DNA from: Pleurotus djamor
Lineage: Eukaryota > Basidiomycota > Agaricomycetes > Agaricales > Pleurotaceae
NCBI GenBank assembly: GCA_029747585.1
Contig: JAPEVF010000074.1
Span: forward strand, 1 to 30,270
DNA: 30,270 nucleotides
Direction: 5' to 3'
The translations under genes were made by a program, and so were the position numbers. The notes under the pieces were generated by a model. The model had not been told where the DNA came from and ran no database searches. It saw only the letters and a list, made by a program, of their open reading frames with translations. Each line of letters opens with the position of its first letter. Positions within the stretch are counted from its first letter, which is position 1. Below are positions 1-12,494 of this stretch, one piece after another.

Positions 1-364
1 TGATATCCGATCACGATGGGACGGTCTCCAGGCAGAATGCGTCATGGCACCCTTAAGCTTGAGTGATCCACCACATGAGGTAAGATGATCCCTAATAAAA
101 TTGCCTCGATGAATTCATAGCAAAGTCCTCGTCCTCCGTCGGTGTACGGGGGCTTTCTCACAGAACCCGAGAGCAAATATACCAGAACGCGTCGCGTAAA
201 CATTTCCATGCATCTCGGTCGCGAAGGGTTGCACATAATTGGAACCTTGTAATGGCACACACATAATCATGACCATGTGGACACTGCAAGGAAGATTAGA
301 GATTCCCCACAGGACATTGCACCCATGATGCCATCCGAAATGCTTTACACTGTGTGGATACCTA
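1..364. other. Intergenic, downstream of VPS33
   Basis: No gene could be recognised here. It follows the VPS33 stop codon, so the part next to position 364 is probably VPS33 3' UTR. Short open frames exist on the minus strand, but they match nothing I know and show no splice-joined continuation. The left window edge may cut a neighbouring gene; I see no evidence either way. Confidence 0.4.
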
Positions 365-3007
365 CTAAATTCCAGCATCTTTGGGTCCTGCCTTGCGCAC
401 ACCGGCAATACTTTCAATGATGCTGGCCCCACTCACCATGCTAGTAGTCGCAATGCAGAACTTTCGGCCTATGGGAAGTGGTGAGTTGGAAAGCTGTCAA
501 GAGGCACGCGGCTGCTGATTTACCTCGATTTTGCCGCGCAACCCAGCGCAGAGCAGCGATCTCAGTATAGGTGCACCCCCCTAGGNAAAAAGACGACCGT
601 TGTAGTTACTTGTTCACGAGGCACTGGAAACGTCGTGAGTACAATTAAACCATGACCCACGATGCCGAGGGACTCACGTAAAGAAGCCACTGGTTGAATG
701 ACGGCATTGGTAGATTTCTGGACGATATCCACCGTCTCACCGGGAATTGTTGATATAACATCTTCGAACCCTTTCCAACCCACGATGGGATGGGCCTGTA
801 CTTTGTTCACTTTCCCCTGGTTGTCTGTCTCAGGTTTATCCTTCTCCGCCGGATTGCTGAGGACACCACCCTTCTGGGCCACGCATTGTACCAAGCGCAC
901 ACTGATTGGGGCCCATCCGGAGTAAACAAAACTGATATCATTCTCGACTTCATCAAGTGCCTCTGGGTTGTCATCGATGAGAAGTCGGAGGGACTTGCGG
1001 AGGGTAACGAAGGGATATTTGGTATTTGCCACGGTTGTCGAGGGCGGACTGGGCACCAGCATGGACAAGGATGACGACGCCAACGACAGGAGTAAGGGAA
1101 GGTAGTTATAACCGTAGGCCTGTGGCAGAGTCAGGCACAATTTGGTAATTATTATACTCGTAACGAACCTGCAATATCTCTCTCTTCAGGCCTTCAAGAA
1201 CTTTCACTTTTATACCCCCCGTAGTAATGCTGGCCAAACACATTAACCGGAGGACCACCTGCATGTCTGCTCCCTGAGCAATCAGATCTTCAATAGCTGT
1301 GAGCTGGGCAGAAACATTATACGATGCAAGGAGATCTGATAATATGGTGGAATGAGGTATGGTCGGGGCCATGCGATGGAGGACCCACTCTGCTGAATCT
1401 CCAGGGATTTATTGAATTGCTCCGTATGAGTCAAAGGGACGAGCATCTCCGACAAGCCGGTGTCTAGGCGGAAGTTCTAGTACGTCGAGAGAAAGGGCAG
1501 CGCGACTCACGCAAACGGAGAGACTGGTGCTCTGTCTGAAGACCTCCGAGCTTTCCCACAAAGTCTCGTAATTGCGCCACAGTTTTAGCTTGGAGACGGG
1601 CCTATTCCGTAGCTTCTATCAGAAAGGATGGGAGTATCGGACTTGGGGACAAACTTTGTAGTCTTCATCCAGACGGCGAGCAATTAGATTGAGCTTCTTC
1701 CCAACAGAGGCGAAGTTTAGATCACGGATTTCGGAAAGGAGAGGATCGTTCGTTGTTGTGAGATGGTATTTCTTCTTTGCTTCTTTGCGTAAGCTAGCTA
1801 CAGGGGCATGGGTGGTAGTAGGGGATGTAGAAGGTCCCGCAGATGGTGCCGGTGCTGGTGGTGGGTTGACCAGAGAAGCTGGTAGCTCGACATGGGCTAT
1901 TGGCAAGATCAATAGGGATATATGAGCAAGCCTTCCGACGCTCACAGTTCTTAATTCCAACTAGTTCGTCAACTAGACCTTCATAGGTTAGCTGCGTTAG
2001 GAGGGGCGTTATAAGGTCCACGCGACGGTCGAGGATGATGAGGGAATCAATCTTTTCTGAAGGTGACGAGTGCGTATCGGAATTCGAAGACTCTACGGAG
2101 TTTTGCCTGTCTAACAACGTCGCAAGACGCTAGGTGTAACGACTGAGGAGCTTCCTTGAGCTAAAGTTAAGTGAAACATACTGCAGCATGATCGCCCTTC
2201 CCTAGGATTCGTGGAAAGGTGCCATAATACTTTTGCAGAGTATTCAAAGCTTGGAAAGAATCATAGATGATCGTCTCGTCGCCATCCTATAGCAAAGTGT
2301 GAGAGAGACCAAGGCTAATATGTAATCGCACATACAACCCACAGTTCTTTGAACGCGCTGTCTCTTTCTAGTGAGACAACGTCTTCAGCCAGTGGAATGA
2401 ATTGTAGGTTGTAGGTCGACACGACGACGTCTCCAAGGACACCCTCTTCCTCTAGTATGCGAGTTACGAGGGTCGAAACGCGTGGGACGAAGAATATGGT
2501 GTATGTGTATTTCTGAGATTCTCTTGAATGCCTCTTGACATGGCCTAGTTCCGCATGCATTAGCTGGATGAGCTCAAGACGATGAAAAGGACGCACCAGC
2601 AATGACTTTGACATTAGTTATCGTTGGGCGACACAAGTAAACAATGTTGGGTGTGGTAGAGTTCAATGGACCTGGTTCTAACCAGAACATCTTGTCGACT
2701 CCATGATGCTGCACATAATGCGTGAAACATAGGTGAGAGCAATCCTGAAGTGTAGTCTGACCTTCAAAAGAGATACATCTGTCACCAGCCCCAATGGTCC
2801 GGATAAAGACGCGTCAAGCGATAGAGTCTTCGCGCCATTGACCTAACATGACCGGTCTAAGTCTAATTGCGAAATCCAAGCCAGTAAAGCATTTGTGCTT
2901 ACAGAGTTCAGTGCATCGATGAGAGCATTTTTTGCAGCCTCCTTCAATATGAAAAAGTCTAAGGAGGCATCGTTGGCGGGAACAGAAGATTGGTCGTCAG
3001 AGGCCAT
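365..3007 (-). CDS. VPS33: Vps33, Sec1/Munc18-family subunit of HOPS/CORVET
   Basis: Vps33 is the SM-family protein that clasps SNAREs inside the HOPS and CORVET tethering complexes during fusion at the vacuole and endosome. The start is the ATG at 3007 ([13 protein letters not shown]). An apparent in-frame TAG at 2843-2845 lies in a 60-nt intron (2902-2843); splicing gives [19 protein letters not shown], as expected for the family. Later exons give [50 protein letters not shown] (the best family signature), [20 protein letters not shown] and, near the end, [14 protein letters not shown]. The last exon reads [20 protein letters not shown] and stops at 365-367. About 650-700 residues are expected after removing introns, normal for Vps33. 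The N at 595 shifts the frame; omitting it restores [13 protein letters not shown]. Identity is very secure, though individual splice sites are by eye. Confidence 0.95.
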
Positions 3008-3382
3008 ATGATAGAGTAAGTATGTCAACGAGAGTCGATCACTTCAACTCAATAAGCGCCCGGAATCCGAGCACTTCAGGGCGTCGCTGTTGTTCTTGGT
3101 TGTAAACTTCAGTACAAAAAGGGGACTCCTCGCAAGGGTTTTGTATTGTTTATCACAGTACAAAGGCTCTAGGTCAATGGTAATGAGTAGGAAGTCGATA
3201 TTACTCTATCCACTGCAGCTTGCGTGCGGCGGGCGTTACGTCGACACAGCACGCTGTCCATTCAGAGAAGGGCCGAGGTGAGGTTACGTGTGGCGCGGCA
3301 GACATCAACGCCACGAACCACAAGCCTGGCTCGGATTCGTCGGATTCTTTGTGTTTATCCATTGACCGCACAATCAACCGAC
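3008..3382. other. Intergenic between NTE1 3' end and VPS33 start
   Basis: About 375 bp separates the VPS33 start codon from the NTE1 stop codon; both genes are on the minus strand. It should hold the VPS33 promoter and the NTE1 3' UTR. Short plus-strand frames here run on into the antisense of NTE1's last exon and are not convincing genes. I see no clear TATA box or poly(A) signal. Confidence 0.5.
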
Positions 3383-6300
3383 CTAGATCGAATTCCTTCT
3401 TGCCGTTCGCCCTTTTCGTTTATTGCTTGCGTTGGCCTCCTGGCCCTCCAACGACGTTGACGGCAACTTTCCCTCATCTTTCCACTGGCGAAGAAGGGCG
3501 ATTGTCGCATCATACCCAATCTTCTGTATCTCTTCAAACTTTCCAAATTGTAAAGTTCCGTACTATAGAAAGCCATCAAGCCAAATGTCATTGTCTGAAG
3601 AAATAGACGCACATCGTGCACAGGCATTTGCATGTACAAACACCCACGAGTGACTTTGGCCTCCTCTAGGGTGTTGACACTTGATACACTGTGAAGTCAA
3701 TTGTATAAGCGAGAGTTCGCATTCGCATTGGTGAGACTCACTAGGCCAGCCGACTTTGAATTTCAGTGATGGCAGGGACTTTGACGCTAGTAAACGGGTT
3801 CCAGCGATTTATCAATAACCACCATCCAGAAACGGTGTCGCCAAAGTTCCGCGGAGAATTGTCATCAATCTTATGGGGGTGAGGTCAATGGAATGATGTA
3901 TGGCAGTAAACGACTCACGGAGCCAACATCGGAAGCGAACACGGCACTGGAACCCATAGAAAACATGGCCGAAACCTGTATAAGGGTTAATATGTTAGAC
4001 CACAAGGATATCACTAGTCAGTTCATAGACATATCATACAGGTAAATTGTCAACTATGGGCGCATTAGGACAAGTAGTAGTTAGTTGATCAAACACTTAC
4101 CATAACCACCATCAACCAGCATGTTCCCATTATCGCACAAGGGTGGCAGGAGGCCAACGAGAGTCATCGAGGCGCCTTCATTAATGTGAGTTGCCGGTGG
4201 AAATGGGGGCTGAGATAGAACNGGGGGGCTTACGGATGAATCTCCAAGCATACCCGGTTTCATGGATATCCATACGAGAAGTGTTGATGTTTGTCGTGTT
4301 ACAAAAATACGGAAGCCACATGTCTTCGATGTGAAGGTCATAGAATGCCTGGCGATTTCGGTGTGAGTCTTGGGAAGATGGAGCTCCTTTTGAACCTCAC
4401 TTTGTATATAGAACGATTGAATTCGTGGCCCTGGATTATGATAGAGCTTGAGAATGAGGAAGCCAAGTTGTAAACGCCGTCGAAGAAGCTTACCGTGGTG
4501 TAGGCAACGATAGGATATGTGACATCAGAAAGCATCCGCCAGATGTTTCCCATTCTGCCACTAAACTGTTTTGCACGCCCCGCGCTCGACAGAATATCCC
4601 CTTCCCGGGCATAAAGGCCGCCGATGAATGCCCCGATACTCGTACCTTTTCAAAAGTCGTCATGACGCGATGGTTGAGACATCGATGGTAATACATACCT
4701 CCGATGTGATCGATGGGGATGTTGAACTCTTCCAGTGCACGAATTACACCCTATCAAATTTCCAGCGCACCGTCAAACGGCAAGTAATTAGTGGGTGCTT
4801 ACGAGATGTGATATTCCACGGGCCCCGCCACCACCAAGAACGAGACCTATCGACTTACCACAAATTCTGCGTGCTAGCCTGGCGAAGTCGTTCGTGTGTG
4901 GGAGGCGCTGTGGGTGGACATCCGCCGTGCTGCCCCGGTATTTCATGATCCCGCTTTGTACCCTATCCCGGAGATTCTTCAGCGTGGCGACTGCATCCGC
5001 ACCGGTTCCCTTCGGTTCAACGATGGTCTTTGACATTGGAAGCACGAGACCCTATCAACAGCACGGAGCACATTGATGAGCAATTCCAACTGAATTTGCT
5101 ACACACTCACAGGTAGCTCAACATGGATATGTTGATGAACCCATGGACGATTCTACCAGATCTGAATCAGGACCGCCCTTTGCGATGAGCATCAGATCGA
5201 GGACAAACCTTTAGCCACTCACGAGTGGAACCGGAGACAACGGAACGATCTGGGTGAAGGAGGATCAACTCTTTCCGGGCCGTTGTCTTCATCGATAACA
5301 AGAGTCGCTCGTACTCCCCAAGACTAGGATCGTCACCCATGCCGACAACCATTACGCAATCCGCCTTGGAAGTTGTGACAGGTCAGTAGCGGACAGGGAT
5401 ATGCAAGGATATATGACCCTACTTGTCTGATACATGTTTGTGTCCAGGAGCTACCGACGGGCGAGTCAGCGACATATAGAACGATCCTATATCTCTGCTC
5501 TTGATCAGCAAGCCAACCTGCGCTCTTGAGCTTCCCCATGCGAGTGAAGGCATGCCGACCGAGGTGATTAGAAACACTGGCCTGGTTGAGATAAGAGGCC
5601 GCAGCGCCCATTGCCTCCAGGGCAGCATGTAACTTGCGAGCAAAAGCCTCTACAGGTACCTGACGGGTCGATGGTAGCACAGCAACGGTCTTCAGGTTGG
5701 TGTTGTTGTGTCCAAAGTCCGAGGAGGCAACCTGTCGAACCTGCGGGCTTGGCGAATTGTGCAATTCATCGCGCACTCGTGATGCTATCATACGAAGCAA
5801 TCTATAGGGCAGGGTGAGGGATAGGACTCCAAATCACAGGAAATATGACACACTGGGCGGTGGTCCGCGGGTTTCTGGTTGGAGAGGTCAGACGTACATT
5901 TGGAAAGATGTAAAACTCGCTCACCGGGCGGATATAGCGTTGAATAGGGTCCTAGGCATCCTGATCAACTCACTGTCACGTATAGCGTGGACAGTTGTCC
6001 TTCGTCTGGAACTGGTGATCACATCCAATTCACCAACAGTATCGCCTTGCCCATACTCGCCGACAATGGTCATGCCCTTGGATGATCCATCGAACTCAGA
6101 ATCAGTGATAGCACGAAGACGACCGTTGATCACGATATAGAAGCTGTCGCTGACATCGTTCGGACGCCATAACACCTGCGAAGCGCTTACTTGCATCCAA
6201 TCAAGTGCAGCATCGATATGGAGGACTAGGATTCGTTGGTGTCAGGGGATTCATAGATATGGGTGGTATCAACGCACCGAGAGGGGATAGCAAGGATATT

Positions 6301-8919
6301 AGTCGCTTTGAAAGTGTCAACAGGACGATGGGCCGTTTCTCAAGGAGGCGCTCCAGAGCGTTCGACGGCAAGAAGCCAACATACGTATCGGTTCGCGCCT
6401 TGATGTCAACGTACGAAGCGGTACTGCAAAGCGAAGCTGGGAGTTCGCTGATATCAGAGAAGTGAAGTGCAAGGATGCTATGTCAAACATACCGAGGTAT
6501 CCAGCAATACCACCCGGCTTAACAGTGAAAAGTAATTTCTGTAACCCAGCCTTGGGCTTTGGCTCACGAAACTTGTTGGACGGATCAAAAGCATTTGGTT
6601 GGGGAGCATCAGGCATTCGGGTGTTCTCATCTGGTAGGAGGATATCGAGGAAACCATCTATAACGTAGAAAAGGCCTGTATTCAGCTCCCCTGCTTTGAC
6701 TAGAGTAGAGCCTGCAGGGAAGAAAAGTATTTCCACTTCGTTATCAAGTCCACTGAGGTGTCCCGAATGCGAGAAAGCTGATGAAGAACCAGCGACACTG
6801 GCGTCCTCTGTTCCAATGTCCAATAAAGATAACGATCCAAGGGATGAGGAAGTGAAGCCAAGCGAAGATGCGCCACCTTCGGAAGGCAAGATATGAGGGG
6901 AGCCGTCGACGGAATCGGTGCCACTGAGGGGTGGCTGCAATAAACCAATGGATTTGGCGATGCAAGACATGACCTCCTCGCGAAGGTCGAACTCTTCACT
7001 CCCCAAAACTTTTGAAGTCTCTGGAAGTGGCGAAGCCTTACCGCCATCATCGTCGGAGTTATGCGAAAGTTGACGAGTGACACGAGGTGTGTTTAAGGTA
7101 GAAAGGGAACGGTGAGGTCGGTATGATTCACTTCCATTCGAATGACCTGTAGTACTGTGCAAGTCTCCAGCTTGAACGATATGCCGGGATGGCCGATAAA
7201 CCAGTGGAGAGGCCGAAGTTGAGGTGTTCTGGCTGCGGAGTTTGGTGGAAGAGTCAGCCCGGGTCTTGATGTTACTACGCTTGGGTCTATGTTGTCTCGC
7301 GGTTTCCGGGGATGCATGTAGATCAGTCGTAGGCTTTGCTTGGAGTGGATCGGCGTACGAGAAATAATCATCATCGGAAGGGTTAGATGCGGAAGCGACA
7401 CTTGTATCGAAGCGTTGGCGAAGGTGTTGAAGTCCATGCCCTTCATAAAAAGAATCGGGTAGTGGGTGGCAAGCGAGTTCGTTGATAGCTTTCTCGGTTC
7501 GAAGAACCTCTGATGTGAGCCCAAGGTATTTGTGCGCTGCGGAGAACGTTACTCGCGAAAATCGCGTCAAAATTACTAACACAGAGGAGTGCCTTTGAGA
7601 TACGTTGCTCAGACGGGTCTAATAACGTACCTTGGACTATATGGCCAGTCGCTTTGGGAAATTTCTTAGTGAGCCTTCGAAAGGCTTCAGCGGGAATGAC
7701 AGCAAGAGTGGTATCTTCCGTAGCTCGCACGACAATGCCTCGATGTATGGGCGAATGCGCTGGCTGAGCTCGACTCAAGGGTATTGATGATGCATTAGGC
7801 GTGATTACATTGTATTCCTCGTCTTCGTATGATGGTGTCATTGGTACGTCTCCATCCCTGGCATGAACAGTAGACGATGATGACACAGACATTCTTCGAT
7901 GCGAGGCTGGAACACCACCTGGAGACGTAGACTCGTCCAGGTTGAGTGCCATTTGGGAGACATCTGAGTTAGACCGGCTTGCTCGACTCCGTACCGAAGA
8001 TGACGAAGGAGAAAAGCTATTCCTCATTGCGGCCTCGTCAATAGGCAACTCGTCATCCTGCCAACTCATTTTCACGTCTTCAGTGAACAGACTGAGTATA
8101 GTGAATAGACTCGACAGCGTGCCGCCACTTCCAACCTCGTTGAGTAGTTGATAACCATTTAGATCTTCATCATCCCAAGAGCCGGAGTGGTTCGTGGAGG
8201 ACGACCCAGTCTTGGCATAAACCTGTACCATACCTTCTACTACACAATAGAAGCTTCGGTCTCCTTCGAGGGACATACTATCGCCTGCAATGAGCTGGCG
8301 AGTCTGGAGATGTCTAGCGAGTTCATGGAAAACCTATTTGGGATCAGCTTCAGTAGAAGTTATAAACACTGAGCCAGAACGCACAGGTTTCTCGAGGAAT
8401 CCGAATACTCGGATTGCCTGTAGGAAGTCATCGTAGAACGTGGCAAGCCTAGCGAATCCCTTCGGCTGATCAGTGTTGACGTCGGGATGAAGCTCCGTTG
8501 CGTCGGGCTTCCCCAGTGGCGACTCTTTGAGTTGCATGTAGTCGTTGAGGTATCGGAAACGTATCCAGTAGTTGAGTGCAATAGCGCAAGCGAAGAGAAT
8601 GATTGAAAATGACCAGAAATTGAGCTAATAAATGCAACGTTGTCGTGAGCATCAGGTTGGGTCTCGTTTGGACTACCCACAGTTAGAGTCATTGACCATG
8701 ACAGCACGGCGTAAATCCACCTGGGTACGGTGATCGTGGCAAACGCAATGAGGGACTTTGCCCATGACAAAAGCCATACTGATAACGAGAGGTACGAACG
8801 TTGGTGAGAGCGATTCCATACAGAATGAATTCGTACGTACAAATTACCCAGAACGATGCAGAGACAAGAGACAAAAGAGGGTGTCTGTCAGAGTAGTCTG
8901 GCGTCCTCGTCGCGTCCAT
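3383..8919 (-). CDS. NTE1: NTE1, ER patatin-like lysophospholipase with cNMP-binding-like domains
   Basis: Fungal homologue of neuropathy target esterase, which deacylates phosphatidylcholine and lysophosphatidylcholine at the ER. The start is the ATG at 8919 ([20 protein letters not shown]). Hydrophobic N-terminal segments follow, including [20 protein letters not shown]. Next come three cyclic-nucleotide-binding-like domains: [17 protein letters not shown] (about 8250), [18 protein letters not shown] (about 6660) and [15 protein letters not shown] (about 6150), with a long Ser-rich linker between the first two. The patatin domain shows the glycine-rich oxyanion loop [14 protein letters not shown], the nucleophile motif GTSIG (Ser codon about 4638-4640, just after an intron) and the catalytic Asp in LVDGGY (about 4111-4113), so the Ser-Asp dyad is intact. 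The last exons read [19 protein letters not shown] and end in a basic tail with stop at 3383-3385. The N at 4222 falls in an intron. About 1,500 residues are expected, typical for the family. Confidence 0.95.
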
Positions 8920-9142
8920 CGAGTACGGGAAATCGATAACGAGGGAACGGTGGTGGTGGTTAAGATTATAGTTGTTGAAGGTTTCCAGAAACCACTTGAA
9001 GCACTTTAGCAGCGCTCCATGATTTCATCCTTACTAGCACGTGGCGATAGTGGATAGCCACCGGTAAAGATGCCGAGACGATCGTGATCTCGGATAAGAT
9101 TCCGCTAAATCTGATAACAAATCTCTGATGATACAAAGAGTA

Positions 9143-11436
9143 CTAGAACGAATGCTCTGTAGAATCCTTCCCGATAGCAGATGTACTAGATGAGCCAGAA
9201 GAAACGCTAGACAATATTCTATCGATGTAATTGGCGCCGCTCCTGTGATGTTGATAAGGCAAAGTTAGGGCACTCCGTCGATAGCGGAAAGGCGACGCAC
9301 CATTTTTGGTGGGTAAGAACATCACAGCCGATTTCCTTTTCTTTTCGCTGAACAAGCTCGACATAAGCGAGCATACCATCTTCCTTATAGCGAGCAGCCA
9401 GTTCCGCTAGGTTCCATTATAGGTATACGTATAGCGTCAAGATGGAAGGATAGAGCGTACCCGTCGCAGCAGCATTACTGTGAAGGCCTGCCAGTGAAAT
9501 CAATTGCAGGACAAATCTACCGATGTAGGGTGAGTTAGTGCACCCAACCATGTAGTAAGATGTCACATACCCTTCTTTAGCGAGTTCCCAAACGAAATTC
9601 TTTAAATCGGCATCTACTTGACGGTTAGTGGTGATCGGACGCAGTGGCGAGAACAAAAGCACCTGAGAATCCGTGTGCAGACCAATTGAAGCTGGGACTC
9701 AAATTATACACAAACCACTTCCCAGGATATTTTGCCCTGATTTTGCGAGCGAAGTATCTAGCTTGTTCAATATCCGGTGTTTTCGTTTCGAGCCAGAGCA
9801 AGTCAGCGTAGGGCGCGAAAGTCATAGTTCGCTTGATTGCAGCCTAAAAGATACGTTAGAAGCAAGAGAGAAAGAGAAAGAACGCATGAACTCGCCTCAA
9901 CGCCACCAGTGTAATGATAATAGCCTTCCTTAGTCTTGGGAACTTTATCGTTGCGTGAGTGGACATCCGTGAGCTCCGAAGGAACAAGACATACGATCCC
10001 AATCCCAAAAGACGTCATAACCAAGGACATCCTTCGCGATTGCTCTAGCATCACTGTTTGACTTTCCGACGGCGGCGGTGAGATAGGATCTAAGGGCAGC
10101 CTCCTTGTCACTGATGTTCGATTCTTGTATGGCTTGCTCGACAGCTAGGTGGACAGTTGTAAGAACACTTCGACAAAGTAAGTAATGAACTGGGGCACCT
10201 TCATTGAAAGTGCACATTTTGACACTATTCGTCCACTTCGCTTCCAAAGCGTCAATATCTGCTCCGCTTGCGCCTTTAATTTCAGCATCCGTAAGGACTT
10301 CCGCCAAAGCCTTCACGCCCTTAGTCGTAGTGCCCCGAATAAACTCGTGATCGGAAGCGTCGACGGTAGAGGATAGTAATTTAGCAGACTCTGAATCTGT
10401 CCGAGCGATGAGGAGCATCGTGCAACGCATAAGGTCAAGTTGGAAGCGAGAAGAGATGAGGCGGGATGTATGTGTTGACGTAGGTACGAGGACTTTTCCA
10501 GAGAGATGACCACACTACATAAAACAGTGAGTTCGTGATATTTAGAAATTAGGCTTGAATCGCACCTTTTTGCCTCCGTGAAGTTGGTCTTCAAGATGGA
10601 TGGCCGAAGCACCCTACAAGGGATCAATATGAGAAAAGATTTCGGAGAGGGTGGACTTACAGACTCAGCAAAGAGTTTGACCAGTTTCATGACAGCCGAC
10701 AATCCTCCATGACTTGGGAAACCATATGTCAAGTGCACATTGAAGGTATACGGAAGGTGCTCTTACCCCGTATCCGCATCGGCAATAATAGGACGTAAAT
10801 AATCTATGTATTCCATCTTTGCCCGTTGTTCCGGAGTGGCAGACATGCGCTCGTCATAGTGCTTCTTGTCGTGAAGCTGCTGGGCCCGGAATATGCGGTG
10901 TACCTGGTTCGGCACAGTGGTATAAGGATAGTCGCTGTTGCATCCTTCATGAGATGCTTTCGGGGGATACGGAGGACGAACAACGCGACTTACCCAAGAT
11001 CCGGTCCAACTTCGTTGTTCCCAGTGGTCAAGACACTCGAAGCAGCCCATCCAGAGACATATACGACTTCCTGGTGCTTCGCCATTTGTGTCATCTGTAC
11101 AGGATCGATAGCACCCATAGTGTGGACCGGTTTACCCTCTGAAGCAGCTTTACTCAGGACACCATGGAGCTTGTCCGCAAGCAAACTACTTGGAATAGGT
11201 AGAACGGGCAAGGAACCCTGCTTCGAAGCAACGGCAGCAGCATCGTAGGGGCGTCGGATATCCTTGAATCTTGGTAAAGAGAAGAACTCAGCCATATCCG
11301 TCGTCCGTTGGGCGAATTCCTTCGACTCCTCGTCCAATGAAGGGGGTTGCAGCGGAAGTGCAGTAGACATTGCCCGAGTGATGCGAGGTACAGAGCTCAG
11401 TTTGAGGGTCCTGATTCGTGATGGTAAAGACAACAT
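9143..11436 (-). CDS. Isocitrate lyase family; probably mitochondrial 2-methylisocitrate lyase
   Basis: Cleaves isocitrate (glyoxylate shunt) or 2-methylisocitrate (methylcitrate cycle for propionyl-CoA). The start ATG at 11436 opens a basic, Ser/Leu-rich leader ([20 protein letters not shown]) that looks like a mitochondrial presequence; the next Met is residue 23. Family motifs in order are [62 protein letters not shown] (an intron splits KK from the catalytic Cys), [53 protein letters not shown] and [11 protein letters not shown]. The C terminus GKDSTEHSF stops at 9143-9145. Known family members make the stretch after KKCGH ([20 protein letters not shown]) and the DHEFIRG segment closer to yeast ICL2-type enzymes than to ICL1; with the leader this favours the mitochondrial methylisocitrate form, which is inference. 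The NTE1 start lies only 223 bp downstream. Family is certain; subtype is moderately supported. Confidence 0.93.
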
Positions 11437-11474
11437 TGCTGCTGATCAGGACCAGCTGCAAAGTTGAAGGAGGT

Positions 11475-11480
11475 TTATAA
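11475..11480 (-). promoter_or_regulatory. TATA-like box upstream of the isocitrate lyase family gene
   Basis: Read on the minus strand, TTATAAAC lies about 40-45 nt upstream of the lyase ATG at 11436. If used it would leave a very short 5' UTR. It lies just outside the inverted duplicated segment that begins at 11518. This is a short motif match only. Confidence 0.3.
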
Positions 11481-11517
11481 GACGCGGAGACGGAAGAGAC
11501 TTGAAGCAGATCTTGCC

Positions 11518-12186
11518 GATCACTGAGTCCGGGGACTAGAACCCGAATTGCCCGTAAAAGCCCCTGAGAGCTCCCTATCACCGAGTCATAGATGGGATTC
11601 CCAGTCGTTGAACATCCCAATGGCCCGTCTAAACGTCCCGCATCAGCTACACTTCATCATACCCCGCGTACATCGAAGTGTGCACGTACATCAAACGCGT
11701 CTGAACCTGACTTTGATGACCATGAAGACGACGACTTCCAGCTCATTCTCCAACAGACAAAGAACAAGAAGAAAGCGAGGCTTTAGCCCTCTTACTATCG
11801 AAGGAGTCCTACTAAACGATAACCAGCTCTGCTGGGCCCTCTCGTGCTGTCAATAATGATGCAGTTGATTCAGCCCTGGACGACGAAGCTCTGGCGAGGC
11901 GTTTGGCCGCGGAGTGGGCTGAGGAAGACCGAGCTCCCGTCCCATCAAGCTCCTCCTCATCTTAAGGAGGGAATCCTTCGTCTGGAGACAACGGGATCAC
12001 GTTATCCCCCGATAAACAGCTCTCCATATATAAAGATAATAATTATATCTTCATTGGAATGAGGACCTGTCCCAAATGCGGACGATCTACTCCAATCAAC
12101 CACGCATTTGTAAGTGCGAACTCAGTTCATGTCAAGGCATCACTCATTGTGTCTTCGAGCTTGGGTTTACCTCGGCTACCATCCCT
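11518..12186 (+). pseudogene. Decayed inverted copy of the 5' end of the UBC-domain gene
   Basis: This stretch matches, in opposite orientation, 17260-16561: the upstream flank, first exon, first intron and beginning of the second exon of the E2 gene. Shared pieces include the upstream flank (GGACTAGAACCCGAATTGCC), [51 protein letters not shown] and MRTCPKC. The copy is broken. Bases are missing just after the ATG equivalent (11622), so that frame is wrong. The frame carrying [18 protein letters not shown] then stops. A further stop follows the Ser-rich segment, and the first-intron donor reads TTTGTAAGT in place of TTGGTAAGT with several intron bases lost. Because the intron is retained, the copy arose at DNA level and not by retrotransposition. 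Homology stops abruptly after CTACCATCCCT at 12186, before the Cys cluster and UBC domain. It cannot encode an E2. Confidence 0.88.
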
Positions 12187-12494
12187 GCATTCTGGCCAAT
12201 GTCACTCAGGGCTGTCCCTCTCTGAATCATGCACGGACCTTGATAAAAGCAAGCTTCATTCTCATGTTCGACTGTCCGCTTAGATGTTGTGCGCTGTGAC
12301 AGGATTACTGAGTCAAGATCTGAACGTTGAACCTTCGGAATGCGATAAGATAAGATAAGTATTTGGCAAAGGCGTGTCAACCAAGCATGTAAATTAGAAA
12401 TCCTTGAAAAGCAAGCGACAAGCAAGGGGACTTTGTAGGTAGGCTGAGGTTCAGGAGGTAGACTAGGAGGTGTAAGTGAGGCGTGTTCCTTACA
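12187..12494. other. Non-coding spacer with a triple GATA motif
   Basis: This lies between the end of the duplicated pseudogene and the stop codon of the minus-strand 356-residue gene. No gene was recognised. At 12344-12359 the unit GATAA(G) repeats three times in tandem, which fits the HGATAR pattern bound by fungal GATA factors. Its position downstream of both neighbours gives no obvious promoter to serve. Confidence 0.4.

Noticed and set aside
2843..2845. In-frame TAG early in VPS33 suggesting a pseudogene
   Set aside because: It lies inside a 60-nt intron with GTAAGC donor and TTAG acceptor; splicing restores a conserved Vps33 segment.
3220..3606. Plus-strand open frame upstream of VPS33
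   Set aside because: Its 3' half is antisense to the last exon of NTE1, which is well supported; the rest lacks motifs.
12114..12299. Possible continuation of the E2-like coding region beyond the pseudogene breakpoint
   Set aside because: The sequence after 12186 has no match to the intact E2 gene in any frame, and the open frame is not the one used by the functional copy.
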